A DNA stretch of 64,000 nucleotides from Paenibacillus xylanivorans (GTDB taxonomy: Bacteria > Bacillota > Bacilli > Paenibacillales > Paenibacillaceae), in assembly GCF_001280595.1 (NCBI RefSeq), contig NZ_LITU01000070.1:114024-178023 (forward strand), given 5' to 3'. Within the stretch, counting starts at the first letter, position 1, and every line of letters begins with the position of its first letter. The translations under genes and the position numbers were made by a program. Under the pieces are notes generated by a model that saw only the letters and a program-made list of their open reading frames with translations, was not told where the DNA came from and searched no databases. This document shows, one piece after another, positions 43,001 through 51,667 of the stretch.

Positions 43001-44365
43001 ATGAATTTTAGTAAGTCCAATGATTCCAATTTGAATCAAGACGGTCCAAACAAAGGTGAACGCTTCTCACAAGCCGGATTTATTCTGGCTGCCATCGGCA
43101 GCTCGGTCGGTCTGGGCAACATGTGGAAGTTTCCTTATATTACGGGAGAGAACGGGGGAGCTGCGTTTTTCCTGCTCTTTATCGTCTGTCTCCTATTGAT
43201 TGGTCTACCCGTATTGCTGGCTGAGCTTGCGATTGGTCGTAGCGGCAGAGGAAGCGCAGCAACAGCCTTTATCAAGGCAGGTGGGCAAAAAGGGTGGCTT
43301 GCGGCTGGTTTGCTGCAAGTGTTGACGCCGTTTATCATTCTTTCCTTTTATGTCATTATTGCAGGCTGGACGCTGCAATATGCAGTGACGTCATTCAGCG
43401 GTACGCTGTATAACAATCCTGATTATGCTGGGCAATTCGGTGACTTTGTAGGCGGTTATATGCCAATTGTGTGGCAGCTGATTTCGGTTCTGGTTAAAGG
43501 CTGGATCGTAGCCAAAGGGGTATCGAACGGGATCGAGAAGTTTAACAAGGTACTGATTCCGGCGATGCTGGTCCTTCTCATCATTCTGATGGTTCGTGCA
43601 GTGACTTTGCCGGGAGCTGGTGCTGGGGTTTCCTTCTTCCTGAATCCTGACTTCTCGCAGCTTACGACCGAATCTGCGCTGGTTGCGCTTGGACATGCTT
43701 TCTTCTCCCTATCGCTTGGTATGGGTATTCTCGTGACATACGGTTCATATGTTGATAAAAATCAATCGCTCGGTGCAGCAACCATTGCTGTCGGTGCAGG
43801 TGACCTGATCTATGCGTTCATTGCCGGTCTGATCATATTCCCAACGACGTTCTCCTTCGGGATTGCACCGGATCAGGGTCCGTCGCTAATCTTTATAGCT
43901 CTGCCGGCAGCCTTCTCGGCCATGCCGCTGGGCTTCGTGTTTGGCGGGTTGTTCTTCGTGCTTCTGGCGATTGCAGCCTTGACGTCGGCGGTATCTTTGC
44001 TGGAGGTTCCGGTGAAATATTTCATGGAGAGATTGTCCTGGAGCCGGAGCCGCGCCGTATGGACCATCTCACTCGCCGTCTTCATCGTTGGGCTTCCTTC
44101 GGTATTGTCGCTTGGATTGTTCCCTGAATGGACGATTGGCTCGAAGAGTGTGTTCGACTGGATGGACTTTGTAGCTTCCAATATTTTGCTTCCGATTGGT
44201 GGATTGCTGGTTACTATTTTTGCCGGATACTTCTGGAAAAAGGCTGCCGAAGCATCCGGCCTGCGTGCAGGCTGGTTCCGGGTATGGTTGTTCATGCTGC
44301 GCTATGTAGCGCCAATTTTGGTGCTTCTGGTTCTGCTGCACACCTCCGGTATCATTCACTTCTAA
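43001..44365 (+). CDS. Sodium-dependent transporter, neurotransmitter:sodium symporter (NSS) family
   Basis: A 454-residue transporter with 11-12 membrane helices, similar to LeuT/MhsT. The N-terminal helix 1 signature is AAIGSSVGLGNMWKFPYITGENGG (in outline), including the Na2 and substrate-site residues. Helix 6 is in LGHAFFSLSLGMGILVTYGSYV, which carries the unwound FSLS segment. These proteins import amino acids with Na+. The ATG at 43001 follows a weak ATGGAG site; an upstream in-frame ATG at 42947 lies before the likely transcription start. The substrate amino acid is not determinable. Confidence 0.92.
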   Translation: MNFSKSNDSNLNQDGPNKGERFSQAGFILAAIGSSVGLGNMWKFPYITGENGGAAFFLLFIVCLLLIGLPVLLAELAIGRSGRGSAATAFIKAGGQKGWLAAGLLQVLTPFIILSFYVIIAGWTLQYAVTSFSGTLYNNPDYAGQFGDFVGGYMPIVWQLISVLVKGWIVAKGVSNGIEKFNKVLIPAMLVLLIILMVRAVTLPGAGAGVSFFLNPDFSQLTTESALVALGHAFFSLSLGMGILVTYGSYVDKNQSLGAATIAVGAGDLIYAFIAGLIIFPTTFSFGIAPDQGPSLIFIALPAAFSAMPLGFVFGGLFFVLLAIAALTSAVSLLEVPVKYFMERLSWSRSRAVWTISLAVFIVGLPSVLSLGLFPEWTIGSKSVFDWMDFVASNILLPIGGLLVTIFAGYFWKKAAEASGLRAGWFRVWLFMLRYVAPILVLLVLLHTSGIIHF

Positions 44366-44418
44366 ACGTATGGGAATTAAAGTGAAGAAGTAAGTTGCTG
44401 TGCAGATTTGCCATTGAT

Positions 44419-44494
44419 AAAACCTCTTGGAAGAAATGCAAAAGCCCTTGTGTTCCCTCGTCAATTTTGGGACAATACAGAGTAGAGGTTTTTT
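44419..44494 (+). terminator. Terminator or attenuator between the NSS gene and rlmN
   Basis: AAAACCTCT (44419-44427) pairs with AGAGGTTTT (44484-44492) and is followed by T; an inner stem TGT-TCCC/GGGA-CA fills part of the loop. It could end the NSS transcript or attenuate rlmN. A 34-codon open frame (44436-44540) runs through the 3' arm and ends one base before the rlmN ATG. Confidence 0.6.
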
Positions 44495-44541
44495 CGATAG
44501 ACCGATGAGCCATATGCTTTTTGCGAAAAGAGGACAATAAC

Positions 44542-45636
44542 ATGATTAAATCATCCATATATGGATTAACATTAGAGCAATTACGTGCCTGGCTGCCGGA
44601 GCATGGACAGAAGAAATCCCGTGCTTCCCGCATCTGGGAATGGTTATATCAGGAGCGTGTGAACGATTTTACCGAGATGACGGATGTGCGTCAGGAATGT
44701 CTGGATGTTATTTCCGAGCATTTCACGATGAACTCACTGAGTGAACATGTGAAGCAGGAATCCGCTGACGGCACGGTCAAATTTTTGCTGCGTATGCAGG
44801 ACGGCAATCTGATTGAAACAGTTTTAATGCGCCAAAAATACGGTCTCACTGTATGTGTAACCACTCAAGTGGGATGTAACATTGGTTGCAGCTTCTGCGC
44901 GAGCGGGCTGATCAAGAAGAGCCGCGATCTGTCCGGTGGTGAGATTGTAGAACAGATTATGCATGTACAACAGTATCTTGATACAGCTGGCGAAGGCGAG
45001 CGGGTAACGAACGTGGTCGTGATGGGAATTGGCGAGCCGTTTGACAATTTCCAGAACATGACTGACTTTATTGAAGTGATCAAGCATCGTAAAGGACTGG
45101 CGCTTGCGGCCAAACGGATCACTGTATCCACGAGCGGACTGCCTGACAAGATCAAGGAATTTGCGGACAGCAATCTGCAGGTCAATTTGGCGATCTCCCT
45201 GCATGCACCAAATAACGAACTGCGTACACATATCATGAAGATCAACCGGGCCTTCCCGATTGAGCAATTGATGGACGCGGTAGATTATTACCTGACGACA
45301 ACGAACAAACGCATTATGTTTGAGTACATCCTGTTGCGGGACGTCAACGATCAGCGTGAGCATGCGGCAGAACTGGCCGAACTGTTGTCCAGCCGGAAGA
45401 GCATGGTCAGCGTCAATCTGATTCCGTACAATCCGGTGGATGAGCATAGCCAGTATCAGCGGAGTACCGAAGAGTCCATTCTGGGCTTCTATGATACATT
45501 GAAAAAGAATAACATTAACGCCACTGTACGCATGGAACATGGTACCGATATCGATGCGGCCTGCGGACAATTGCGTAGTAAACAGATGAAAAATAATGCC
45601 GCTGAATCTCAGCCAGGTCGTCTGGCTTTGGGCTAA
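44542..45636 (+). CDS. rlmN: RlmN-family 23S rRNA (adenine-C2) methyltransferase, divergent paralogue
   Basis: A 364-residue radical-SAM enzyme methylating C2 of A2503 in 23S rRNA, and possibly tRNA. The iron-sulfur motif is CNIGCSFC (Cys112, 116, 119) and the methyl-carrying Cys is in [10 protein letters not shown] (~341); also [10 protein letters not shown] and VNLIPYNPV. The stretch after the cluster ([19 protein letters not shown]) differs from the usual RlmN pattern, suggesting a second Firmicutes type. ATG 44542 follows AAAGAGGA. The leader upstream is described separately. Cfr-like C8 methylation is possible but less likely. Confidence 0.88.
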   Translation: MIKSSIYGLTLEQLRAWLPEHGQKKSRASRIWEWLYQERVNDFTEMTDVRQECLDVISEHFTMNSLSEHVKQESADGTVKFLLRMQDGNLIETVLMRQKYGLTVCVTTQVGCNIGCSFCASGLIKKSRDLSGGEIVEQIMHVQQYLDTAGEGERVTNVVVMGIGEPFDNFQNMTDFIEVIKHRKGLALAAKRITVSTSGLPDKIKEFADSNLQVNLAISLHAPNNELRTHIMKINRAFPIEQLMDAVDYYLTTTNKRIMFEYILLRDVNDQREHAAELAELLSSRKSMVSVNLIPYNPVDEHSQYQRSTEESILGFYDTLKKNNINATVRMEHGTDIDAACGQLRSKQMKNNAAESQPGRLALG

Positions 45637-45646
45637 AGAGGCAAGA

Positions 45647-45676
45647 GAAGAAGTCAGGTTGACGCCTGACTTCTTC
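45647..45676 (+). terminator. Hairpin after rlmN
   Basis: A perfect 12-pair stem (GAAGAAGTCAGG / CCTGACTTCTTC) with a six-base loop just after the rlmN stop. The T run is absent, so strength is uncertain. Confidence 0.6.
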
Positions 45677-45918
45677 GTCATGATATATGCTCAGTAAACG
45701 CTCCCCAATGGAGCATTCCTAACGAATTCACCGCACCTTATTGCAGCAAAATGCATGCATTAGAAAGGCTAACGAACTTCAATCACGTTATTCCAGTAAA
45801 AGCCGCATAAAAATTTACAAATTAGGTTGCAAAACAGAAAATAGGGTGTGTACGATTCGTTACATTCCCAAAATGGTGGAATCTCCAATAATAGCGCGTG
45901 TTGGGTTCATTAGAATAC

Positions 45919-45966
45919 AAAAGAGCATCCTAAGGTCTCGTTCTTGACCTGTGGGGATGCTCTTTT
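45919..45966. terminator. Terminator downstream of the minus-strand GNAT gene
   Basis: AAAGAGCATCC pairs with GGATGCTCTTTTT with a partly paired loop (AAGGTC / GACCTG); A and T runs on both sides. Confidence 0.85.
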
Positions 45967-45972
45967 TGGTAT

Positions 45973-46413
45973 TTATTTCAGTTTCTTAATCATCAGCAGA
46001 TGAGGGATGCCATCTTCAAGAAATACATCCGAAGCTGCCGTATATCCCAGACGTTCATAGAACCCGGAGGCTTGTACCTGCGCGTGCAGCTTGGCCTTCT
46101 CAAGTCCCTGATCCAGAGCCATCTGTTCCAGTTTATCGATTAGTATACGGCCGAGGCCATGTTTACGGAAATCGAGCATCACACAGATTCGCTCCAATTT
46201 GGCAACATTCTCGACTACACGCAGTCTGGAAGAGGCAGCAGGCACACCGTCCACGTAGAGAAGGATATGACGGGCTTCTGAATCCAGTGCATCATAGGCG
46301 TCGAATTCTTCCTCCGCGGGCACCCCTTGCTCTTCAACAAAGATGGAGGTACGTATGGCGAAGCAGGCGTCGAGCAAATCTTGACGATTAGCATCAACAA
46401 TAGTTGTAATCAT
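45973..46413 (-). CDS. GNAT family N-acetyltransferase (ElaA/YjcF-like)
   Basis: A 146-residue acetyltransferase. The N-terminus has ACFAIRTSIFVEEQGVP, the FVxEQ pattern of the YjcF/ElaA group; VMLDFRKHGLGRILIDKLEQ (in outline) is the acetyl-CoA site; ASGFYERLGYTAASDVFLEDGIPH follows. ATG 46413 is chosen because AAAGGGGA lies about 8 bases upstream; the upstream open frame has none. It is divergent from a MarR-type regulator, with a possible operator in the shared region. The acceptor is unknown. Confidence 0.9.
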   Translation of the reverse strand: MITTIVDANRQDLLDACFAIRTSIFVEEQGVPAEEEFDAYDALDSEARHILLYVDGVPAASSRLRVVENVAKLERICVMLDFRKHGLGRILIDKLEQMALDQGLEKAKLHAQVQASGFYERLGYTAASDVFLEDGIPHLLMIKKLK

Positions 46414-46540
46414 GAAAAATTCCCCTTTAGTTAATAGTAATTCTATCCTGACATGGTAAACTAGTACATAACATGAACATGTACCTATTCCATGTGTTAT
46501 CATGGTTAAAATTTAAACTGATTCAATTCAGTTATATCAT

Positions 46541-46567
46541 CAATTATGTTGCGAATGCAACAATTAT
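46541..46567. promoter_or_regulatory. Putative MarR operator
   Basis: GTTGC (46548-46552) and GCAAC (46557-46561) form a palindrome around GAAT, and CAATTAT is repeated directly on both outer sides. It lies between the divergent GNAT and MarR genes. Confidence 0.45.
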
Positions 46568-46585
46568 AGCTGGAGAGTGAATACA

Positions 46586-47065
46586 TTGAATGAAAAAAAA
46601 GAAGTGTTGCGTGAAATCGGCATGATTGCCCGCTGTCTGGATTCAATCAGCAATGTGGAGTTCCAACATCTAAATTTGTCTCGTGGACAGTATTTGTATC
46701 TTTATCGCATTTGCGAGAATCCCGGCATTATTCCCAACCAGCTGGCTGAACTAATCAAAGTCGATCGTACCACGGCAGCCAGAGCTATCAGCAAACTGGA
46801 ATCGGACGGATTTATTGTCAAACAATCCGCATTGGATAATAAGAAGAATAAGCTGTTATATCCGACAGAGGCTGGTCTTGAAGCCTGGGAATTCATCCGC
46901 AGAGAAGGAGTTCACTCAGACCAGGTTACGCTTCAAGGCTTGACGGAAGAGGAGATTGAGATAGCCGTGAACCTCTTGCGCCGAATGCGTCATAATATCG
47001 AGGTGGATTGGAAATTCGTCAAAAAGGGCGGCCGTCGGCCTTATATGGATCAATCTGAACGGTAG
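46586..47065 (+). CDS. MarR family transcriptional regulator
   Basis: A 159-residue winged-helix protein. The DNA-binding part is IPNQLAELIKVDRTTAARAISKLESDGFI (about residues 50-78), then the wing KQSALDNKKNKLLYPTEAG; flanking helices form the dimer domain. TTG 46586 is preferred over GTG 46577, because the latter overlaps the GGAGAG ribosome site. It is divergent from a GNAT gene, which it may control. The ligand is unknown. Confidence 0.9.
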   Translation: MNEKKEVLREIGMIARCLDSISNVEFQHLNLSRGQYLYLYRICENPGIIPNQLAELIKVDRTTAARAISKLESDGFIVKQSALDNKKNKLLYPTEAGLEAWEFIRREGVHSDQVTLQGLTEEEIEIAVNLLRRMRHNIEVDWKFVKKGGRRPYMDQSER

Positions 47066-47153
47066 GGAATTCAATATATCTGCATACCGTAAAGCATTGT
47101 TTATCTGAATCGCTTGATTAGCTCAGCAAGGATAACGAACATATTCAATTTAT

Positions 47154-47193
47154 AAGGGCTGTTTGCTGGATTATTCCAGCGACAGCCTTTTTG
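47154..47193 (+). terminator. Terminator after the marR gene
   Basis: GGCTGT/ACAGCC plus an inner GCTGG/CCAGC stem, followed by five T. Confidence 0.85.
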
Positions 47194-47279
47194 CTATAGA
47201 AACATATGTCGATATTCTGTATAATCTTTCAGGCTGAATAGGAGAGCTGAACTTCATCACAGTAACGGAGGGGTACGCA

Positions 47280-48008
47280 ATGAGCGAACGTGGATCTGAT
47301 TTTTACGAAGATGAAGCTAATTTTGAGAAGTATATGGAACGCCGGCAGTGGCAGGAAAATGCCAACGATACTTTAGAGAAGCCTGTGATGCTGGAGTTGA
47401 TCGGAGACGTTGGGGGCAAGAGCATATTGGATCTCGGCTGTGGGGATGCGAGGTTCGGAGCAGAACTGCTGGGCCCCGGCCACCGTGGTGGCTGTTATAC
47501 CGGAGTTGAAGGTTCAGTGAATATGGTTCAGGTTGCACATGAATCGATAAAGGGTCAGAATGCACAGATCGAGCAAGCGTTTATGGAAGACTGGAGCTAT
47601 CCCGCGGATACATATGATCTGGTCATTTCCAGACTGGCGATTCATTATATTGAGGATGTGGACAGCCTATTCTGTAAGGTATACAACACGTTAAAAGAGA
47701 ATGGCACATTCGTATTTTCGGTAGAACATCCTGTGATCACATCGACGTTGCAACCTTTGGGGGTCCGAACCAATTGGGTCGTCGATCAGTATTTTGTGGA
47801 GGGATTTCGGGAGCAGCAATGGCTTGGAGGCACGGTGAAAAAAATGCATCGCTCCATTGAATCCTACTATATGGCATTACAGGAGGCAGGATTTCAAGTA
47901 CAGCATCTGCGGGAATCGGCGCCTCAGCGTCCATATTTTGTGAACGAGGATACGTACCTGCGCAGACAGCGCATTCCGTTGTTTTTATTCCTCTCTGCCC
48001 GGAAATAA
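47280..48008 (+). CDS. Class I SAM-dependent methyltransferase
   Basis: A 242-residue methyltransferase. Motif I is ILDLGCGDARFGAELL, the post-strand-2 acidic residue lies in GVEGSVNM, motif II YDLVISRLAIHYIEDVD and the later VFSVEHPVITS. This pattern (SRLAIHYI, SVEHPV) is common in ubiquinone-biosynthesis-like or small-molecule methyltransferases. The ATG has GGAGGGG nine bases upstream. It forms its own transcription unit with strong terminators on both sides. The substrate is unknown. Confidence 0.9.
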   Translation: MSERGSDFYEDEANFEKYMERRQWQENANDTLEKPVMLELIGDVGGKSILDLGCGDARFGAELLGPGHRGGCYTGVEGSVNMVQVAHESIKGQNAQIEQAFMEDWSYPADTYDLVISRLAIHYIEDVDSLFCKVYNTLKENGTFVFSVEHPVITSTLQPLGVRTNWVVDQYFVEGFREQQWLGGTVKKMHRSIESYYMALQEAGFQVQHLRESAPQRPYFVNEDTYLRRQRIPLFLFLSARK

Positions 48009-48044
48009 TACACATAAAACTGTGGATAATTCATAATATAGCCA

Positions 48045-48090
48045 AACAGCCCAAAAACCTGTCCACATGTGGACAGGTTTTTGGGCTGTT
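48045..48090. terminator. Bidirectional terminator, long perfect hairpin
   Basis: A 23-pair perfect inverted repeat centred at 48067/48068 (AACAGCCCAAAAACC... / ...GGTTTTTGGGCTGTT). It serves the methyltransferase gene and the converging ABC ATPase. Confidence 0.92.
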
Positions 48091-48123
48091 TCGACTGTTC
48101 TGACTGTGAATAGATACAGATTA

Positions 48124-48903
48124 TTATTTATCCGATGCTCTTACATAGACACGTTCTCCATGCCGATCCACATCCACAGGTGATTCAAAAAATTTACTCA
48201 GTACGTCTTTATTCATCAACTCGCTGGTTAATCCGCTATTCACGATCTCGCCCCGACGAAGTAGCAGGCTGTGACTGAACACAGGCAATATTTCCTCCGT
48301 ATGATGAGTTACGTAGATGAGCGAAGGGGTATCCGGCTTCTGCGTCAGCTCACTGATACTTTCCAGCAACCGTTCTCTGGAGAACAGATCGAGTCCATTG
48401 CAGGGTTCGTCTAGAATGAGAACACGGGGGTTAGCCATCAGGGCTCTGGCGATGAGCAGCTTCTGCTTCTCCCCCTGGGAACAGGTGCGATATTCGCGAT
48501 CCCACAAATGCTGACAGCCGAGCGTACGCATCAATTCCCGTGCCTGATCCAGATCCTCGTCTGACAGTTTATCGTAAAGTCCGATGGTGGCGTGTTTGCC
48601 GCTGATGACAACATACTGTGTGCGATCGGTACCATATAATTTCTCCTGAAGGGAGGAGCTGACCCAGCCGATCGACTTCCGCAGCTCGCGCAGATCCACA
48701 TCTCCGTAACGGTGTCCAAGCACGGTTATCGTACCTTCTGTCGGCCAGAGATATCCGGTAATCATGTTCAGGAGTGTGGTTTTACCGGAACCATTCAGGC
48801 CAAGCAATGCCCAATGTTCGCCTTCGTTTACACGCCAGCTGACATCGTTCAGCAGAGTGATCGGTCCCCTTTTCCAGGTGACATGCTGTACATCAATGAT
48901 CAT
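48124..48903 (-). CDS. ABC transporter ATP-binding protein (YlmA-like)
   Basis: A 259-residue stand-alone ATPase. Walker A is GLNGSGKTTLLN (residues ~35-46), the signature is CSQGEKQKLLIARAL (variant of LSGGQ), Walker B VLILDEPCNGLD and the switch His in YVTHHTEEI. It resembles the YlmA/ModF-like single-domain ATPases of Bacillus. No permease gene lies adjacent, so the partner is unknown. It is followed downstream by a long terminator. An MFS gene on the same strand ends 86 bases upstream, so co-transcription is possible. Confidence 0.88.
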   Translation of the reverse strand: MIIDVQHVTWKRGPITLLNDVSWRVNEGEHWALLGLNGSGKTTLLNMITGYLWPTEGTITVLGHRYGDVDLRELRKSIGWVSSSLQEKLYGTDRTQYVVISGKHATIGLYDKLSDEDLDQARELMRTLGCQHLWDREYRTCSQGEKQKLLIARALMANPRVLILDEPCNGLDLFSRERLLESISELTQKPDTPSLIYVTHHTEEILPVFSHSLLLRRGEIVNSGLTSELMNKDVLSKFFESPVDVDRHGERVYVRASDK

Positions 48904-48988
48904 AGGTTATTCCTTCCTTCTGTTTAGCCTCTGTCTCATTTATCCTGACCTTATTGTAGTCACAAAACGACTGACGTTTCAATGCATT

Positions 48989-50215
48989 TTAGGCGTTTCG
49001 TGGCCGATCCCGGCGCAGGAATACAGCACACACCCCGAGCAGCGGCAAAAAGGAACATAGCTTGATGACGAATGAAATGCTGGTCACATCAATCAGAGAA
49101 CCGAGCACAACCGATCCAAGTCCTGCCATACCAAATGACAGACCGAAGAACAATCCCGATACCGTCCCAATATGACGCGGGAGCAATTCTTGTGCGTAGA
49201 CAATGATGACACTGAAGCCGGACATCAGAATCAACCCGATGATGCCGCACAGCACCATAGATAGAGCAGGTCCCGCATAAGGCAGCAACAGTGAAAATGG
49301 TGCAGTACCCGCAATGGAGAACCAGATCATCGGTTTACGTCCATAACGGTCAGCCAGTGGGCCGCCGAGCAAGGTTCCAACCATGCCTGCAAATTGCAGA
49401 ACAAACAAGCAGATCTGAGCCTGCGAAAGAGGCAAGTTATACGCATCGGCGTAATAAAAGGCATAGTATCCGGTCATACCAGCAATATACACGAATTTGG
49501 AAAACAGCAGCAGGATGAGGATACCCATTGTAAAAGCGATAAATCCCCGACTTACAGGCTGGACAGCGGGCTGCACAATGCCGTTTGTCTGTATAGGCTG
49601 TTGTTGACGGCTGCGATTGTCTGCCAATTTGTCTCTGTACCAGCGGCTAACGGAAGACTGGATAAAGATCCCGATCAGGGCAAAGGCCATCAGCCACAGA
49701 AAACTAAGCTGCCCATGCGGGAGCAGGATAAAGGCAACCAGCAATGGGGCGAGAGCCTGACCGGTATTGCCACCGACCTGGAAGATGGACTGTGCCATTC
49801 CGCGTCCGCGACCGGCCGCCAGATGGGCGACGCGAGAGGATTCGGGATGAAGAATGGATGAGCCTATGCCAATCAATGATGCGGAGACAAGCAGCATCCA
49901 TAGCTCTGACGACAAGGCGAAACCGAGAACACCGATCAGAGAGAATAACATGCCGCCAGGGAGCAAGATCGGCATTGGCTTGCGATCAGACATATAACCG
50001 ACCAGCGGCTGAAGGACCGATGCGGTAATATTCAATGTGAAGGCGATCCAGCCCATCTGGGCGAAACTGAGCTGCATGGTTTGCTGGAACAGCGGGAAAG
50101 CAGACGGAACAACGGTCTGCATCGCATCATTCAGCAGATGGGCGAAGCTGACTCCGGCAAGCGCCCAATTGGCGGAGTGATTGAGTTGCATTTTGCTTAC
50201 AGTGGCTTGAGCCAC
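48989..50215 (-). CDS. MFS transporter, fosmidomycin-resistance (Fsr) type
   Basis: A 408-residue, 12-helix major facilitator. The opening (WALAGVSFAHLLNDAMQTVVPSAFPLFQ in outline) and GYMSDRKPMPILLPGGML, plus HPESSRVAHLAAGRGRGMAQSIFQVGGNTGQALAPL (in outline), are hallmarks of the Fsr/YfnC-like group of drug exporters. It is divergent from an AraC-type gene at 50334 (about 118 bases between), a usual layout for an inducible efflux pump. The actual drug is unknown; fosmidomycin is only the family example. Confidence 0.9.
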   Translation of the reverse strand: MAQATVSKMQLNHSANWALAGVSFAHLLNDAMQTVVPSAFPLFQQTMQLSFAQMGWIAFTLNITASVLQPLVGYMSDRKPMPILLPGGMLFSLIGVLGFALSSELWMLLVSASLIGIGSSILHPESSRVAHLAAGRGRGMAQSIFQVGGNTGQALAPLLVAFILLPHGQLSFLWLMAFALIGIFIQSSVSRWYRDKLADNRSRQQQPIQTNGIVQPAVQPVSRGFIAFTMGILILLLFSKFVYIAGMTGYYAFYYADAYNLPLSQAQICLFVLQFAGMVGTLLGGPLADRYGRKPMIWFSIAGTAPFSLLLPYAGPALSMVLCGIIGLILMSGFSVIIVYAQELLPRHIGTVSGLFFGLSFGMAGLGSVVLGSLIDVTSISFVIKLCSFLPLLGVCAVFLRRDRPRNA

Positions 50216-50333
50216 GGGAGATCACCTCGAATTATTTTTTTACCATGATAAAAGATATAGACAGCTATTGTCTTTGTGAAAAGTGCTTGGAAAGTGAGCA
50301 CGATTTGCTATAATGTCAGCAGGTGAGGAAACG

Positions 50334-51227
50334 ATGGAATTAAACATGATGCTAAATGGATTGGAATTGTGGAAGGCTTCTGGCGGATTCGCCAATGAAC
50401 CCCATGTGCATGATGACTGGTATCAGGTAACGATGCCTGTAAGAGGCGAGTGTCATCTGGTGCAGGAACAACAAGCCTATCCTCTGCAAGCAGGATTGGG
50501 CATTATTGCCCATCCCCGGATGGAGCACTTTTTCGAGATTGGTTCGGATTCGGCGGTTATCGTTATTAAGTTCCGTAATCCGCCAGGAGGCGGCTTGGAG
50601 GATACAGATCAACAAGGAGCGCAGACCGAATTCCAGACTACACAAACCTTCGATCCGGCTGAGATCAGCAGACTGTTTCGAGGCTGGAACGCCATTTTGC
50701 TGGACGATGCGCCTGAACCATTGCAGATACAGGAAACGGAGCTTGCAGTAGAGACATATCTTGGACGGATGCTGACCGGTCAACAGAATGGGAGTAACCT
50801 GACGATGGCATCCACAGGAATAGGTGTGGTGGAGAGTGTGGGGTCTGGCCTGGTTTATGGGCAGCTTCAGAATCTGCTTCAGCGAACAAACGGCAATAGC
50901 GGTGCATTCATCGACCCCCATCTACGGCGCGTGCTGGAGTATATACACAGTGACTATACAAGTCCAATGGACATTGAATCCATGGCGGCGGTTGCGCACC
51001 AGAGCAGGTATCATTTTATGCGTTCCTTCAAAGTACTGACAGGTTCAACGCCGTATCAGTACGTGCTGAATTTGCGCGTGGAGGAAGCAACCCGACGACT
51101 GCGTCATACAACAGATTCAGTGACCGCCATCAGTTTTGGGCTGGGGTTCTCCAATGTAAGTCAGTTCTACAGAGCGTTCCAGCGAGTGAAGGGTGTAACA
51201 CCGATGGAGTACCGGAACCAGATGTAG
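50334..51227 (+). CDS. AraC family regulator with N-terminal cupin
   Basis: A 297-residue regulator. The N-terminal cupin has ANEPHVHDDWYQVTMPVRGECHLV (in outline) and IIAHPRMEHFF; the C-terminal AraC domain (about residues 195-297) has IESMAAVAHQSRYHFMRSFKVLTGSTPYQYV (in outline) and AISFGLGFSNVSQFYRAFQRVKGVTPMEYR. ATG 50334 follows AGGTGAGGAA; the upstream in-frame ATG (50313) lies before this site. It is divergent from the Fsr-type MFS, which it probably controls in response to a small molecule. Confidence 0.9.
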   Translation: MELNMMLNGLELWKASGGFANEPHVHDDWYQVTMPVRGECHLVQEQQAYPLQAGLGIIAHPRMEHFFEIGSDSAVIVIKFRNPPGGGLEDTDQQGAQTEFQTTQTFDPAEISRLFRGWNAILLDDAPEPLQIQETELAVETYLGRMLTGQQNGSNLTMASTGIGVVESVGSGLVYGQLQNLLQRTNGNSGAFIDPHLRRVLEYIHSDYTSPMDIESMAAVAHQSRYHFMRSFKVLTGSTPYQYVLNLRVEEATRRLRHTTDSVTAISFGLGFSNVSQFYRAFQRVKGVTPMEYRNQM

Positions 51228-51318
51228 AATCCGAAGAGGTTGAAGCTACAGGTACATGTTTCGAAAATAAAACAATCTTGCGCTGAGTCAGAACGCTGGC
51301 GGAGGCAGGTTAAGAGGC

Positions 51319-51356
51319 GGGCAGAACGGAAGAAATACGTTCATTGCCCTTTTTTC
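51319..51356 (+). terminator. Terminator after the araC gene
   Basis: GGGCAGAACG pairs with CGTTC(AT)TGCCC, followed by six T. Confidence 0.8.
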
Positions 51357-51400
51357 TCACCTTTGTGGTGAGCAATCACGTCTCCCTGACCCGCAAAACC

Positions 51401-51667
51401 ATGCGGATCATGTTGAAGGCATACAATGATTTTTGTGAGCCGCATTTCAGACAGGCCGCAGAGAAGGGATGGCAAGGATTAATATCCCGGTTGGTGGAAG
51501 AAACGGAAGAAGGCGTGAAGCTGAACGCAATCTGTCACGGGGCAGGGCTCAGTCCGGATCGGGATGGTTTGTACAGTTATGATGTCAGCGAGCAGATTGT
51601 AAGTGACTCCTTCATGGGCGTGACACCACTCTTGCTGGCTGCACTGGAAATGGAGCGATTGCCATGA
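51401..51667 (+). pseudogene. C-terminal remnant of a GH105/GH88 unsaturated rhamnogalacturonyl hydrolase
   Basis: About 88 residues in one open frame. The pattern AEKGWQGLISRLVEETEEGVKLNAICHGAGL (in outline) with YSYDVSEQIVSDSFMGVTPLLLAALEME matches the C-terminal end of YteR/YesR-type hydrolases, which are usually about 370 residues. The catalytic barrel is missing. Its stop overlaps the pectinesterase start (ATGA), so it was probably the last third of an operon gene whose front was deleted, placing it next to the araC terminator. Confidence 0.72.

Larger units (their letters stand above)
45637..45972. other. Intergenic region after rlmN
   Basis: Two hairpins: a stem without T run at 45647-45676 and a terminator at 45919-45966. 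The 68-codon open frame across 45741-45947 lacks a ribosome site and a protein-like pattern, so I see no gene in between. Confidence 0.6.

Noticed and set aside
44824-45681. 285-codon minus-strand open frame opposite rlmN
   Set aside because: The rlmN frame has all family motifs; the antisense frame shows none and is a codon-usage shadow.
45741-45947. 68-codon plus-strand frame after rlmN
   Set aside because: No ribosome site, no recognisable domain, and it ends in a terminator hairpin.
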